A stretch of 64,000 bases of DNA from Trichobilharzia regenti (lineage: Eukaryota > Platyhelminthes > Trematoda > Strigeidida > Schistosomatidae): positions 44,179,459-44,243,458 of the forward strand of contig OX235265.1 in assembly GCA_944472135.2 (NCBI GenBank), given 5' to 3'. A program made the translations under genes and the position numbers. Positions 1-12,554 of this stretch are shown here, one piece after another. The notes under the pieces were generated by a model that had not been told where the DNA came from, made no database searches, and was given only the letters and a program-made list of their open reading frames with translations. Each line of letters opens with the position of its first letter. Position 1 is the stretch's first letter.

Positions 1-280
1 TCGTTATCAGAGTGAGGCAAGTCATGCAAAAAGAAAGAAAACAGAAATGGAGAAAGAACAGCGCCTTGAGGGACATCAGCCTCAGTAAGCAACAAATTTC
101 ACGACTTTCCCTGCTTTCTTCCTCAGAAATAAGAATGCAGCCGTCTGACAATCCATCAGTCAGTTTGAGTTTCAATAAGGTTGTTTAACAAAATATCCCT
201 AGGTACTGAGTCGAAAGCAGATGTGTAATCTAGGAAGGTGCAACGAACAAATTTAACCCCTTGTCTAAACTAGAGATAAT
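1..280 (-). pseudogene. CR1/SR1-like LINE reverse transcriptase fragment
   Basis: Minus-strand translation gives RT block A (FLDYTSAFDSVPRDILLN) and block B (DVPQGAVLSPFLFSFFMHDL) with a stop between them. These are typical of CR1/jockey-type non-LTR retrotransposons such as schistosome SR1. The element runs off the left window edge and is broken by at least one stop. Confidence 0.75.
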
Positions 281-829
281 GTTATGCTGCAAGACTGCAC
301 CTCCTTACTAATTTATACAATGAAACAAGTCAAACGCAGAATTTGAACAGTAAAATTCATTGTTTGGCTACCAACCACTTTAAGTATTAAATAAAACATT
401 TTCATATCAGACGTACTGCACAAGGAAGCTTAGTATTCAGTTGGTTTGTAATCTTCAATCACTGGTAGGACGTAAAACATAACTAATAAATTAGAATTAC
501 TTTGAGATAAATTAAACATACACCCAAGATGAGCTCATAGTTTAGGTTGTGGTTATATAAATTAAAAGGATTAAATATTTGGTTTATTTGAGAGTCTTTA
601 AGGTTTAAAGCTAAGAAAGCCTAACTAAAAGCTGTTTTTTGAGCAGTTTTATTTGTGCATAAGTCCTTAATCGATAAATCTTAAGCATATAATCTTCTCT
701 TAGTGTCAGACTTATAAATCAAAATTTGTTTCAGAACTTCGGTTAAACTGAATATATTATGATAATATTTAGTTTCGTAAGTTTCCTGAAAGATCACAAT
801 ATCTTGTACGAGTTTTGTTTTAGTAGAAT
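281..829. other. Unassigned AT-rich sequence
   Basis: No convincing coding potential, tRNA or named repeat. Short ORFs here lack family motifs. Confidence 0.4.
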
Positions 830-1625
830 ACACTGGAAAATTGTGGTGAATCATAGTGAAAAATCCAGTGTCACACAAACTCCAAGGTCTACAGACAAAA
901 CCCAACAAGTTTGTAGAAGAGGCAGGCAAAGAAGACAGTGCTTCAAGTGAATATAAGGAAGACACAGGTGATTATTATTATTATTAGCCACTATTAACGG
1001 TTGAAATTTCAAAAAGGTCACTTTTTTGACTAATCTAGGGAGCATCATTTCAGTTACAGCTTGTGCGGATGAGGATGGTAAAGCCAACCAGGAGTGGAAA
1101 GGCAAAGCAGACCCACATCACTCTGAAATCAGTATGAAGATCTGTTGCATTCAGCATAAGATCCGGGATTCGGATTTCCAGTAAATACTTTTATATGATC
1201 TAGGTACCTGGTGTGCACGTCACGAAGAGCATTTTTAACAGGCTGTTGCAGACTTTTATCAACACATGCCTTCCCTCTCAATACCGACGATCAGTTCAGT
1301 AAAAAATAACTACGGAAACAAACCAACCAGGAATTTACTGCCCAACAAATATAACAAGGAAAATGAAGGTGCACCAGGCACACACCGAGGAAACTGTTGA
1401 GTGGCACCATGCTCCTGGCAGGCTGTCGACTGGGACGGCTGAATGGGAAACGACTGGTTAGGCATCCGAGCATGACTCAGGGAGAATCGTGCACGGAGGA
1501 GATAACAACTCACGGCCAAATGTAGAGCCATCTGTAAAGGACTTCAGAAAACACGATAAAATCGAGATGTGTCGTTGAAGTCATATGTTCCACTCGGAAC
1601 CCAAGGGAATAATAATAATAATAAT
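830..1625 (+). pseudogene. Degenerate RTE/SR2-like LINE fragment
   Basis: Matches, with many frameshifts and stops, the RT C-terminal segment seen better at 53095-53966: SHKLQGLQTKPNKF, GKAKQ, FINRLLQTFIN-like and the distal part. It ends in the shared tail 'ttccactcggaacccaagg' and an (ATA)n run. Confidence 0.6.
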
Positions 1626-2020
1626 GAGACATCTATGTATACGGATATACACATTAAATTATAAAGCAAATAATTCAATAAGGGGACTTATTCAAACAGT
1701 TCATTTTCGTAAGTATATTATATTCCTTTTCAGAAGTTACTGCTTAAGTATGTTCGGGTAAGCGAAAGCGCTAATTTATTGAATTATGATTGTAAAGGTA
1801 ACATAGCAGCCGCACATGAAGATACGCTAACAAAAGGTGGCCATCTAATATGACTATTGATGAACGCATCTAGGAACAGAGATAAAAGTAACAGTGTAAA
1901 ACAATAATACACGTTCACTGTCTTCACATGCTCTATGAATTGTTCATCAATACTTATTCTTATCCACAATAGAAGTCACCTCTAAGTATCAGTGAATAGA
2001 GCAGACCAGTCAACTCATTT
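1626..2020. other. Unassigned AT-rich sequence
   Basis: Nothing recognised between the LINE remnant and the PLE termini. Confidence 0.4.
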
Positions 2021-2024
2021 TCTT

Positions 2025-2760
2025 TATGAGAAACTTTATGCAGTTATTCCCCTTGATGAATTTGAATAAAGCAAAAACAACAGTAGTTTGTGCACAATAA
2101 TATGGTACCATCATTTATTTCGTTGGTTTCTCATCAGCTGCCGCTTACAGCCTAAATAAATTATGAGGTTTACGTACAGAAAAGTTTTAACATACTTGCA
2201 GATTTTACATGATGTCAGTTGATAAAGCGTTCCACAATAAGTGAATAGTGCTCAGAAAATTGCGCCTATATAGTTTTTACACAGGCAGTTCAAGTTTAAA
2301 CAAAATAAATGCATGAATACAATGGCGAAGGAGTTACGTAATAAAGACGAGAGATGCGTAAGATGCTGAGTAAGTAATTAATTAGGTAACAATGTACTGA
2401 GCTCAACTCGAGTTATAGAAATAAGAGGTAAGCGAAATTGCGCAATATCAATTTGAGAGGGGTAAGGTCAAAGCCAAAGATTACGTAATCAAGTGAAGGA
2501 GAGAATAAAGACATCCAGTTACGAGGGCAACGAAAGACTAATAATATAATAATAATAATAGTCTTTCCTTGCCCTCGTAACTGGATGTCATTATTCTCTC
2601 CTTCATTTGATTTCGTAATATTTGGCGGCAACTGATGAGAAGCCAACGAAATAAATGATGGTGCCGTATTATTCAGCAAAAACCACTGTTGTTCTTGCTT
2701 GATTCAGTTTTCTTTGTATAATTATATTCAGTTTGACCATTCAGATTCAAATGTCTTCTA
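2025..2760. mobile_element. PLE termini in opposite orientations, with internal hairpin
   Basis: 2030-2150 is an inverted copy of the PLE end found at 2626-2720 and 23390-23470 (both contain CGAAATAAA.GATGGT). 2470-2627 is a perfect-looking hairpin: a segment matching the end of the PLE ORF (compare 23140-23190) faces its own inverted copy across an (ATA)n loop. No coding region survives. Confidence 0.65.
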
Positions 2761-3335
2761 TGATACTGTTTACTTTGCTGAAATAAATCAATAATCCGTA
2801 ATATGCAGTCAGAATTAAGCAGTTAAATCACTTTCGTAAGTCACCTTCGTTATCATAATTGTAACACGATTAACTCAGCGTGTTAAGTGCCAACTACTCT
2901 TCAGACAACTTAAAGTAAGGTATATCTTAAAAAGTATTCCAGCAGTTGGGTAGTTCATGGGCATTAGTTTTGCTTAAAATATTGCCGGAATACCAAAACA
3001 TTTTTGTGTGTAGAGGCTACCATTGAAAAATAATTATAGTTAATTTAAGGTGTAACTTGTTTTATCCTGGTTTAATTTATTTGATATTATTTCTATACCT
3101 GATGTTCTCATTACTTTTCTTAACAATTCAAGGCACTTAAGCTTAAAAATTGGCTTTTATATCTGTCTGTGTGATAACTCTGAATAAACTATATGTATAT
3201 TCTGCAATCATAATTCAACTTGATAACGTTTCCCCCCACTTGTAATGCACATAGCCACTGACTTCACAAAAAGTACAGTCGTGTACCCTTTGGATATATA
3301 TATCAAATTATTTAGTTCAGAGACTGAATTAAAGC
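2761..3335. other. Unassigned AT-rich sequence
   Basis: Nothing recognised. Confidence 0.4.
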
Positions 3336-3339
3336 ATTT

Positions 3340-4330
3340 TCTACACATGAAAAGAGCTTCCTGCCAGACATCAGTCAGTGGTCTAAACTAAATGGCCCCA
3401 TGCTGAATGCCTCAAAATACCAGACTACTGACTTCTCCTTTAGGCATAAACGAGATCTAAAAAACACTACTAAGTACTCAAGAAGCCTGTAGCATTGAGG
3501 GGACTAAAATTAAAACTAAGTCTAATGCAAAATACCTCTGACTAGTTCTATCTTCCGACCTTACTTGGTCATCTCTTATCCTAACGATTTCTAAGAAAGT
3601 GATTCGTCTAACCTACTACATTAAGAAACTCAGACTAACTGGAATCACTCAACCTCTGCTTTCACAATTTGTCAACTCTCGTGTCTTACCTATTCTACTT
3701 TACTGCTCCACATTAGTCTTTCCTGGGTTACTGAAAAAGGATTATACCATCCTGAGAAGGATGTTGAAGGTAGTTAGTAGGACTAGCGGTGTAAAACTCA
3801 GTCAGCTCGTCACAACATTAGTGGATAAGCATCTGAATACATGTGAGAAATGGTCTAAAACCATACTCTCTGACCCCCAACACCCCCTCTATTCCCAACT
3901 CTCTCCCTGCATCTCATCAGGTAGAACCAGAAATCAGTACAAAATAATATATACTCGAACAACCAAGTATAGGAACTCAACGATGCCATATTTGGTCCGT
4001 GTTCTAAGTGACAGAGACAATGTTAAGCGCGAAACCTGTGACTTGGCTTGTTGTTAATAACATAATTTTGGCTCTTTTATTTCTTTCTTATTTGTATTCT
4101 ATAGTGAACACTTTCTTAAACATACTTAGCTACCTAAATTATTAACATAGGCTTACTTTTTTGTGCTTTACTCTATTTCCTTCTTTTGTGTATCTAATGG
4201 TTCCCACTATATTAGCAATATGAGTATTACAAAATTGTCCTGTCATAAACCCTCATGTAATATTAGTTTTGTGGTTGTTTTTTGTTCGGCAATATTAACT
4301 GACAATTTTGGTTATAATAATAAATAATTT
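3340..4330 (+). pseudogene. CR1/SR1-like LINE 3' end
   Basis: The best open part is 3599-4057 (152 codons), the domain after RT in CR1-type LINEs: IRLTYYIKKLRLTGI, ILLYCSTLVFPGLLKKDY, ILRRMLKVVSRTSGV, HPLYSQLSPCISSGRTR, MPYLVRVLSDRDNVK. Upstream, 3360-3600, continues the RT in broken frames (QWSKLNGPMLNASK, FSFRHKRDLKNTTKYS). The 3' untranslated part ends near 4330 in an ATAATAAATAA tail. 5'-truncated. Confidence 0.8.
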
Positions 4331-4336
4331 TTCATT

Positions 4337-4558
4337 CGCGCTCCCAGTGGAACATAGGGCCTCAAGCTATTGGCTTGAAGTTTCTGTAGCAGTGTTTATT
4401 TTTAAAGGATGGGTTTGCTAGCCTCAAGTCCAACCTTTCCTCTTTATCAGCATTATCTCTGGCTTAGCGATGTAAAGAAGTGAGTCGGCCAGGGATCGAA
4501 TCCCGGACTATGTGCATGGTTGGCGAACGTCCTAGCCGCTGTGCCACCGATGTCATTA
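4337..4558 (-). mobile_element. tRNA-derived SINE whose tail resembles the RTE tail
   Basis: The minus strand begins GGTGGCACAGCGGCTAGGA (box A-like) and GGGATTCGATCCC (box B-like), then a SINE body, ending in 'gttccnagtggaacatagggc'-like sequence shared with RTE copies at 18340, 38465 and 53117. Confidence 0.7.
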
Positions 4559-4560
4559 TC

Positions 4561-5105
4561 ACCATCTTAAAAATTTTGTATTATGCAGGATTATTCACAC
4601 TACCACTACAAACACCGCATTAGAGCTGACAATAAAAACAACCTGAAATGTTTATTTTATGATTGTTTAGTGTTGTTCAATCAAATTAACTGATCATGCG
4701 ATAGACGTCCTTAATATCATTTCATAACTTCTTGTATGATATAGTTTTACTGTACACTACGCAAAACACATATCATAGCTTCCACTACCCAATACTTGAA
4801 TATTATTTTTGTTGTTTATTTTCCATTCTACTTCTTTGCGTTTTTTTTATTGTTTTTGTGATTTTTTATACTTATTTTTTGAAATACTCCTTTTAAATTT
4901 TTGATAAAATTAGATGCAATGTTGTAGATAAGTGCTAGAGAAAGAATGGTTACGAATAGTGAATTTTATCATTATTTTCATGATTGTTTTAATTTTTTTT
5001 ACTTTTTCAAAAATTCCATGTTCCATTACAAAAAATATTTTTAAATAAATCTTTTTTAGTGTTCGTGAATTGGCATAATTTAAAATTGATGGACCATTAG
5101 ATTCT
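4561..5105. other. Unassigned, very AT-rich
   Basis: Nothing recognised; T-rich runs at 4800-4880 and 4985-5060. Confidence 0.4.
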
Positions 5106-5280
5106 ATTTCAGTGACCAAGTGGTCATTAAGCTGACGTTATTAACCTGAATATCTTGAGTTCAAGCCCTGGCGGGACGATGGGTGAGTACGTCTGAAGAG
5201 CCTCGAATAGGGACGAAACAACCACCTGGTTTTCTCTGGTTTCCAATAATTGCCTGACTGACATCATCATCGTGTTCAAA
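5106..5280 (+). mobile_element. Hammerhead (Smalpha-like) SINE, diverged
   Basis: A box A-like start (GACCAAGTGGTCATTAAGC), box B-like GAGTTCAAGCC, then the hammerhead region CTGAAGA...GGGACGAAAC. Core CUGANGA and GAAA are kept, but stem II pairing and the GUC cleavage triplet are not. Confidence 0.6.
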
Positions 5281-6280
5281 TTTGATTATAACATTTATTA
5301 AGACAGACATGCACTACAATATTATTAAATTAAATTGACGGATTATTGTAATGTGTTATTTCAATTTTTGAAAATTGTAATGAGAAATAGCAATGAGAAT
5401 TTATCAGCCGACAACATTATAACTATCAGATCACTAATGCGGTTTAATAATAATTATGTTAAACATTTGAAATATTTATGATTATTTGTGAAATCGCAAA
5501 AAAGGTATTTTAGTCTGAAACATGGAATATTTTATTCTCATTGAGATTCAAATTCATGCAACAGGTAGCCAAATAAAATCAAACACCAGGGTAACTCTTC
5601 ATTTTTAACATGCGATATTAAATTACTCCAACACATTACATAAATAACAGGTTGGAAGCTGTGAGGCAAAAGTGCTGAGTCATCTCATCTGATATATCTA
5701 TAACCAGTCACATAACGAGTTGTGTAATTTCACGTCTCTTAAGAACTAAAATAATCGCTGTTTATGTTTACTGGCCATTTATTTCTTGTCTAAGAAAGGA
5801 TGATCCTAAATACACCCCCAATTCGAATGAGTATCATTTAAACACAAGCTAAAACAAAGTATTCCTAATGGAATATGTTGTATATGGAAGCAAAATCTTG
5901 AAAATAAAATAATAATAATAAATAATAAAATTTGAAGCCTGAGGCCTATGAAGCAATATTTTGTTGTTACAGACTAGAAAATACTCTGACTCTGTCCAGA
6001 TAAATACACCTCATAAAATCTTTTTCGAGTGCATAATTTAGGGTCAGTTGTCTACAGAATACATATTAATTAGGTCATTTCACATGGACATCAAGATGGA
6101 ATATGTGGCTACAATTAACGTCCTGTTTAGGGTATGCTTCATGTATAATCTTGACGAAATGTCTTGTGACTGGAATCGATTTAACAGAAAAATTCATTCA
6201 CAGTTATGACAAATATTTAAGTTGATTAAAGGGCGAGGTATTTTTATGCATAGTAAAACAAACGCTGCAACAGACATTTA
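5281..6280. other. Unassigned AT-rich sequence
   Basis: No gene seen. 5906-5965 has (ATAA)n followed by a short inverted scrap of SINE/RTE tail ('gaagcctgaggcctatg'). Confidence 0.4.
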
Positions 6281-6480
6281 TTTTTGTTTTTAAATCTTTT
6301 TTGATTAAAGCTTGATTTCACACTTTATTTTGTAGTACAAGTATGGATTTTTTTCAACATGTGATATCGGTAGTCTAAATTTTGCAGGCCTACCAATTGA
6401 CATCAGTTGTGTGTCAGCAGGAGGTCGAACTCCAGACCATGTACATGGTCAGCGAGAGTTCCAACCACTGTGCAGCTATG
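6281..6480 (-). mobile_element. tRNA-derived SINE, second family
   Basis: Minus strand: tRNA-like head, then the body sharing 'ggccgaccatagatatcag'-like and 'tggtacaagtatggaatttt'-like blocks with 43913-44098, 48842-49036 and 54017-54170, then an A-rich tail. Confidence 0.65.
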
Positions 6481-6790
6481 CAAAAAAAACGAAAGTCTCC
6501 CATACACCTTTAAACCAGTCAAACGTAATACACCTCATATGATTATAGCATTTTTCTGTAGGCATGAAATACAATATTGACTACCTGAAGTAACTCAAAT
6601 CGTAAATGACTGTCTTCTTTCTACTTATTCAAGTATACTGAGATGAAAACGTGGCAATTTTGATTTAGCATAAGACATATCCCATCTTGGGTAAGACACT
6701 TTACAAACACACATTTTACAGATCATTCAAATCAGGTGTATTTTAAGAAAAAGAAATGTGGAGTCATATATTTATACTACTGATATAAGT
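6481..6790. other. Unassigned
   Basis: Nothing recognised. Confidence 0.4.
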
Positions 6791-6794
6791 ATAA

Positions 6795-6965
6795 AACTTG
6801 GGCACTGTGGTAGAGTATAACTCCATTATGGATAAGATTTTATTTTGACAAACCACACTTTGTTGTACAGTAATATTAACTGATGACCTTGTTTCGAGCA
6901 CAAACTATTGCTCATAATCATATCAAGTTGAAATATTCATACTGTACTCAGATTAAAATAAAACA
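6795..6965 (+). mobile_element. PLE terminus with hammerhead-like segment
   Basis: Shares 'gcactgtggta', 'cagtaatattaactgatgac' and 'tgctcataatcatatcaa' with 25556-25742, 42130-42280 and 47590-48455. On the minus strand GAAAC is followed by a GUC triplet, as in the 3' half of a hammerhead. Confidence 0.55.
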
Positions 6966-6989
6966 GAAGAAAACTTTATTATACTAAAG

Positions 6990-7930
6990 GTTTTCGTATT
7001 TCCCAATGAATGAAAAACAAAACAGTTTCGTTGTGTTTTACTGACATTTCGCTATTTAATGCTAATAGCTTTATCAAAGTATTATTAAACCGGAATTTAC
7101 AAAGACTCTCTATCTAATTGTGTCTGTAAAATAAAATGCTTAGAATGTGTAATGCAATATACATCGGACAAACATCTCGAGAAATCAAAATCAGAAGAAA
7201 TGAACACCGTAGGGTATCTCTTCGACCACTGAGAAATCTAGTTGAACTACAAAGGCTTAAAAAATCATCAGCCATAGGTCTACACGCTACGCTATCGAAT
7301 CAGTCCACAAAATTGATTTTGACAATATTGAAATCGTTATCCAGAAAAACTACAGAAATCACAAAGAACGTCTAATATCAGAAGAACTTCATATCAAGTG
7401 GAATCCGGATTGTCTGAATAGGAATGATGGACTAAAACAGAACCTGACCTGGTTACAGCACCTCCCTCCCCTCCTCAACGAAGTGACGAAATCAACACGA
7501 ATGTGATAAGCAAGTTCACTATGTAAACACACACTACTTTTATAATTTTACACACTGATCAAATCCAACAATCAGCACTTGGTTTTGTTATCTTTACCAA
7601 TCGACCAACTCGACAACGAAAAACCAACCCACACAGACGAATGATGATCAAGTTAGTAAACTTTATTTTGATATCATAACAGATGTACTATTACCTTTGA
7701 TATTTAGTTTAGTGATCTTCATTGTTAATTTGACTTTCAATATGTCCCTTTAACTTGACCTAAGTCTATTTTCTCACCCCTTAACTCTTTGTTATATATA
7801 CATATATGCTGAGATTTTGTAAATTCTGGTTTAATAATACTTTGATAAAGCTATTAGCATTAAATAGCGAAACGTCAGTAAAACACAACGAAATCGTTTT
7901 GTTTTTCATTCACTGGGAAATACAAAAATA
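6990..7930 (+). mobile_element. PLE with inverted terminal copies
   Basis: Arms of about 105 bp (7000-7105 and 7814-7926) are inverted copies of one another and carry hammerhead-like sequence. Between them, plus-strand remnants of a GIY-YIG endonuclease: AIYIGQTSREIKIRRNEHRR at 7157-7216, then in a shifted frame IVIQKNYRNHKERLISEELH and WNPDCLNRNDGL (7320-7500). No RT is left: a 5'-truncated PLE whose 3' terminal sequence is at both ends. Confidence 0.8.
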
Positions 7931-8235
7931 TCATATACCCAATGCCCAAATTTTTTCAAACCGTTAAAAGTGAACTTGGTTTGGACATATATGAAAAAAG
8001 GCTTTAATCGTAAACTCAAAAGTGAACAAATTTATTGATAGTATCACTCTGATTAAAAAACACAATAAAAATATTTATTCACTTATAATATTTCAATACA
8101 GTGAATATAATGATCATACCTTGAATTATGCCTTCTTATGCATGTAAGATATTTTCCCCAAGATTCAACATTACTACTGGTATATCTCAAACAGTAGCAT
8201 GCATTAGTTTAGCATACAAATTAATTAAACCTTCT

Positions 8236-8276
<41 letters not shown>

Positions 8277-8994
8277 AATTCGAAAGAAGCAACCAATACA
8301 ATCTGGGTAATTTGAGGATTTGTCTACTTGTCTAGTCTACTTTCGTTAATTAATTCATTCAGTAGTCCAATCATGTTTAAACAAAATATTTGCGCCATTT
8401 TGTTGCTCAGCTATTTACATTTATTATTAATATTGTTATTATTATTATGACTAATGTCATTAATTACTCATAGAACAAGGCTTCCATAATTCTCTAGACA
8501 AATAATAATAAGTTTTGTGTGACATAAACAAATTTAGAATACATTTCAAACAATATCTATCTATATATATATTATGCATAGGAAATACACTCTGAGGTAA
8601 TCATTTTGTGGTGTAAAACTAATCGACATTAAGCATAGTAGTAGGGCTTGCTAATCATAAACGTTCCTATGAATAAATTAACCATAAATCTCATTGAATT
8701 TTGATAGAAATTTACATTGAATGACTAACCATTTTGTTGTTTTCCTAAATGAAACAAAATCAATAATAATTAATGTTTTTAGAGAGTTAGGTGGGAAAAA
8801 AATGAAGTATTCATTTAAAAATGAGTAAGACTTGGAATTATCGCATAGTTTATCATCGTGCATAAATTAATTTAGTCATGTTTCAATGCTACACGGGAAT
8901 TATAATGCATCATATTTTGACTGGAACCTGTAGGTGAATTCATCAAATTGTGATTCTTCCCAGAAATTTGTTAGCAGCAAGGAGAAATTAATTT
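7931..8994. other. Unassigned AT-rich sequence
   Basis: No gene recognised; contains the (TA)n microsatellite listed next. Confidence 0.4.
8238..8273. repeat. (TA)n microsatellite
   Basis: About 18 TA units. Confidence 0.95.
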
Positions 8995-9235
8995 CAAGTG
9001 TTAGTTTGTAGGGATTTGGTTGATTGGTTACAGGATTTCATCAAGAGATGACATTGGTTAGAGGAGCATTGGAAAACCTGCTAGGGAGTACTGAACAGCC
9101 GTTACGTCCTAGTTTGGGACTCTTCAGCAGTACGCACTCGCCGGGATTCGAACCCAGGACCTTCTGATTACAAGGCGAGCGAGTTCGTATACCATTAAGC
9201 CACTGGGACCCGAACCAATGGCCCATGAATTATAA
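8995..9235 (-). mobile_element. Hammerhead (Smalpha-like) SINE
   Basis: Minus strand: tRNA-like boxes (CCAGTGGCTTAATGGTATAC; GGTTCGAATCCC), then stem I GTACTG/CAGTAC, core CTGAAGA, stem II GTCC/GGAC. The GAAA of the core is GTAA, so the ribozyme should be dead. Tail 'aaccaatcaaccaaatccct' at the left end. Confidence 0.8.
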
Positions 9236-9424
9236 CTTCATATTGGGAAATAGGAATTCCCATTAGTGAGGAATGAGGTACGATTTCAGATGCATTTTGT
9301 CCCCACTGCAGCTTTGAAGAAGTCAGTGTTTTGTAGTAATATATATATTTATATATATTCAATTGTTTCAAAATATGTTTTTAAAACGAAATAGTACAAA
9401 GATAGTCGATATTAGACAGAATAG

Positions 9425-10620
9425 AACACGAAGTTCAGCAAAGATGGTGATCTTTTCGCCGATTTCATTTTCAAAAGCAGCTGTACAACCGCATTGAAAT
9501 ACATAATTTTACATGGATAATATTCTTGTTTGATTTCACATAATCACGACAGTGAATTAAAGGTGACAATTATTTTCAACTAGATATGGTTCATGAGAGG
9601 CTTAGAAACATAATTACACAGGATTAGAATGGATAACAAGTGTGTAAAAATGAGTATGGAAACAAAATTGAAATAATTTTCAACTTGAAATGGAAGTTAG
9701 GAGGCGTGGATATAGATTACAAGAGTCTCAGAAACACAAGAATTGCACAGGATTAAGATATAATTGTAACGTAGGTATTTTAAACGAATTACACATGTCA
9801 ACAGGAGGAGAATGGAAACAAACGTAAAATTACTGATTTTATAACTGAGAAAATGGAGTGAATTGGATAAAGACAAACAGAGGGAACAGAACAAAAAACT
9901 GAAGGATAAGGGAACATACTGAACTAGGTCCACGGTAGTTGTAAATGCTGGACTAGTTTCTTTTGAACACACAGCCCAGGCCTATCGATGCATATGGCGA
10001 GAGCTTCCGCAGTACAAAGATATCAGAAACACACTGTCTTCGGCAGATTTTTGTTTACTTTGTAAATGCCTCTGAATGATGAGTCAGTTGAGATGCTGTG
10101 ACAGGTACTGACAACGTGTTCAGTTATGGCACTTCTGACTGAACCAGTGTCTCATCTTTGCAGCCATGCTGGATGATGTTCTCTAACATCACCCGAATAG
10201 AACAACCTATGTACCTAGCTCTGCACGGGCAGGTGAACTGATAAATGCGCATTGAAGTGGTCATATGCGGAAGTCTGTCCTTCACGTTGCTAGAGAATAT
10301 CAGTCTTAGATTTGCTGCCGGAAAAGTCTTCTTCAGGGAATTGGAGATTCTTCGTTTAAGAATATCTGCTGATAGGTCTTTTCTGAATTCCAGATTCAAA
10401 TAAAGTGTTTTCTCTGGCAGTGAAGTGTATTCTTCTCTTTTTGACTTTTGTGTCGTGTTCTTCTACACGAAACGCAGTGGGTATCCATTTTGAACCAGGA
10501 TGCGTTTGAGAAATAGGAGCTCTTCTTCTAAACAGTCATCGCTACAAATTCTTCTGGTACGGTGGGATAGCGAGATGATGAGAGCTCTTTTACGGCTGAT
10601 AGGTATCCAGCTTTAGAAGT
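9425..10620 (-). pseudogene. Penelope-like element, 5'-truncated, GIY-YIG part
   Basis: The minus strand carries the inter-domain and endonuclease region with one or two breaks: ICSDDCLEEELLFLKR and ILVQNGYPLRFV (10470-10560), DILKRRISNSLKKTFPAANL, IYQFTCPCRARYIG (GIY-YIG core, 10195-10240), ending about 9905. 9425-9900 is the noncoding 3' end, repeated at 26330-26640, 27240-27560 (inverted) and 29640-29880. The sequence near 9950-9975 is the uninterrupted counterpart of a site broken by a foldback SINE at 26884-27048. Confidence 0.8.
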
Positions 10621-11264
10621 TTGTCAGTTGACCATTACATTTGTTTGTTTACCTGTTTTTTTTAATTGCTTATAATTCTTGTATTCATTTAGAACTCCTC
10701 CATAACTTCGTATTCCCTACTTTGTTCTTATTTGTATCCTGAGTACAAATCAATCATCAAACTACTCATATTATTACGTAACGATGGTGCTACTGTGTGA
10801 AAACAGTTCAACGGAGACGATGATCAAGAGCGCAGAGTCAACATACGTCCTGAAGTCAGTGAGTTCAGGTTTCAGGGGCATATAGCAAGCCTGCGTCTAC
10901 CAAAATACCACAAACCCAAGCTTTGGTAGCCACACTAAATGTCTGGCGCATACCAGCTTACATTTCTTTATTTAAATTAAAATCAAAAAATATTTGAAGG
11001 AATTAGAAACTGAATTGTAATCAACTCCATTACTTGTGGTAACGTTTTCACTTTAATAAAACACATACAGTTTATTAAGTGTCTTAGCTCATAGGCAAAG
11101 TGGGTGTCACCTTGTATTATTTACTAACCCACTACTAAAGAAAATTCTATAGTCATAAATAAATACAATGCCTAAGCACACATGCTGAAAAAACCATCTG
11201 TAACGAGACAGTACATTGATGCAATTGGTAGTGAGTCACACATGTCGTGTGACCATCAACACTT
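10621..11264. other. Unassigned
   Basis: Nothing recognised. Confidence 0.4.
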
Positions 11265-12175
11265 ATCCAGACAGCAGCTACACGTAACAGGGATGACAAT
11301 GTCAAAGGCAAGATTGGAAAGGCAAGACAAACCTTCACTAGTGTGAAGTTAATATGGAAATCTTCGGCATTCAGTATGAAGAACAACATTAGAGTTATCA
11401 ACAGTAATGTTAAGTCAGTCAGCTCCATCACATTGTTTAGAGACTCACACTGCGCGTTACCAAAGATATTTCCAGAAGTTTGAAAACTTTTATCAACGAC
11501 TACTATTGTGGTGAGAGCTGGCTGCTGACCAAATCGGTAGACAGTAATTTACGTCAATGTTTACGTCCCAAATATTGGTCGTTAGAAAAATATGAACAAA
11601 GACTGATTAAACAACCAATCATAGCATACTCTGCGTAGGCGGATACAGTTAACATATAGATGATCTGACATTCAAGAAACAGCCACAAAGAGATGAAAGA
11701 TTAACTTTTAGTGAAAAACAACCAAGCAGAAGACTGTGTTTGTTTGCCTACAATAATCTATAATCTATAAATATGTGTTGATTTCGTAAATAAATGATCT
11801 GTTGCCTGGCCCTTGTCTTCTGTTGTTACACCATAACTAGTTTCATAAAGAATATCAGCTGGCCAAAAAGCATTAGCAACAAAAAACACTGACAACAAAC
11901 CAACCAGGAACTTATCACCCAACAAATATGCTGAAAATAACACAGACCGATCGAGAACATTCCGGGAGACTGTTGAGTGGTATCCTGCCCCAGGAAGGCG
12001 TTCGAGTGGAACGCGATTGGGAAAGGATAAGATCTCGCATGCAAGGGTGACATCTAGGAGGTCAAGTAGAGTCACCTGGTACAGACCTCTGAGAAGAGAA
12101 TGAGATGAAGATGTACTGTTGACGCCCTATGTTCTACTTTGAACCCAAGAGAATAATCATAAATAGTAATCGTAT
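11265..12175 (+). pseudogene. RTE/SR2-like LINE fragment split by a solo LTR
   Basis: Before 11507: KGKIGKARQTFTSVKLIWKS and INSNVKSV in broken frames. After 11830: the YWPK-like and SITRQ-like distal RT region, ending in the tail at 12130-12170. The LTR at 11507-11830 interrupts the element. Confidence 0.65.
11507..11830 (+). repeat. Solo LTR (about 325 bp, Boudicca-like length)
   Basis: TGTGGTGAGAGC ... TTCTGTTGTTACA, 324 bp, sister to 55535-55871 and, inverted, 54489-54800 and 57185-57510. I do not see a clean target-site duplication. The family name is inferred from length only. Confidence 0.8.
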
Positions 12176-12554
12176 TAGAACTGATGAATGCATTTGGCTG
12201 ACCGAATCTTAGTAGATGAAGCAGGTTTCCTACCCTTGACGCGTTAGCTCGAAGTTAATTTCTCATTCCAGGAAGTAACAGTTCATTCGGCGACAAACAA
12301 ACATTGACTATCTCACTTGTCCAACACAAGCAACCAAACATACTCACTTGCATCACGTAAAAATAAAAACACATTGGAATTAAGTTTCGCTTCTATTCGT
12401 ATCAAAATTAAGTGATTTATTCTAAATTTATTATCACCTTGATTTGGTTGTTAATTTTAATTTTTTAGGTTCCCTTTTTGTCCATAGGATACACAATGCG
12501 ATTTGTTAATTCTTTCTAAGAATAAGACAAAATGAAAAATTCCTACTTTTACTA
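12176..12554. other. Unassigned
   Basis: Nothing recognised. Confidence 0.4.

Noticed and set aside
8128..8310. Sixty-codon frame with Ile-Tyr repeats
   Set aside because: Translation of the (TA)n microsatellite.
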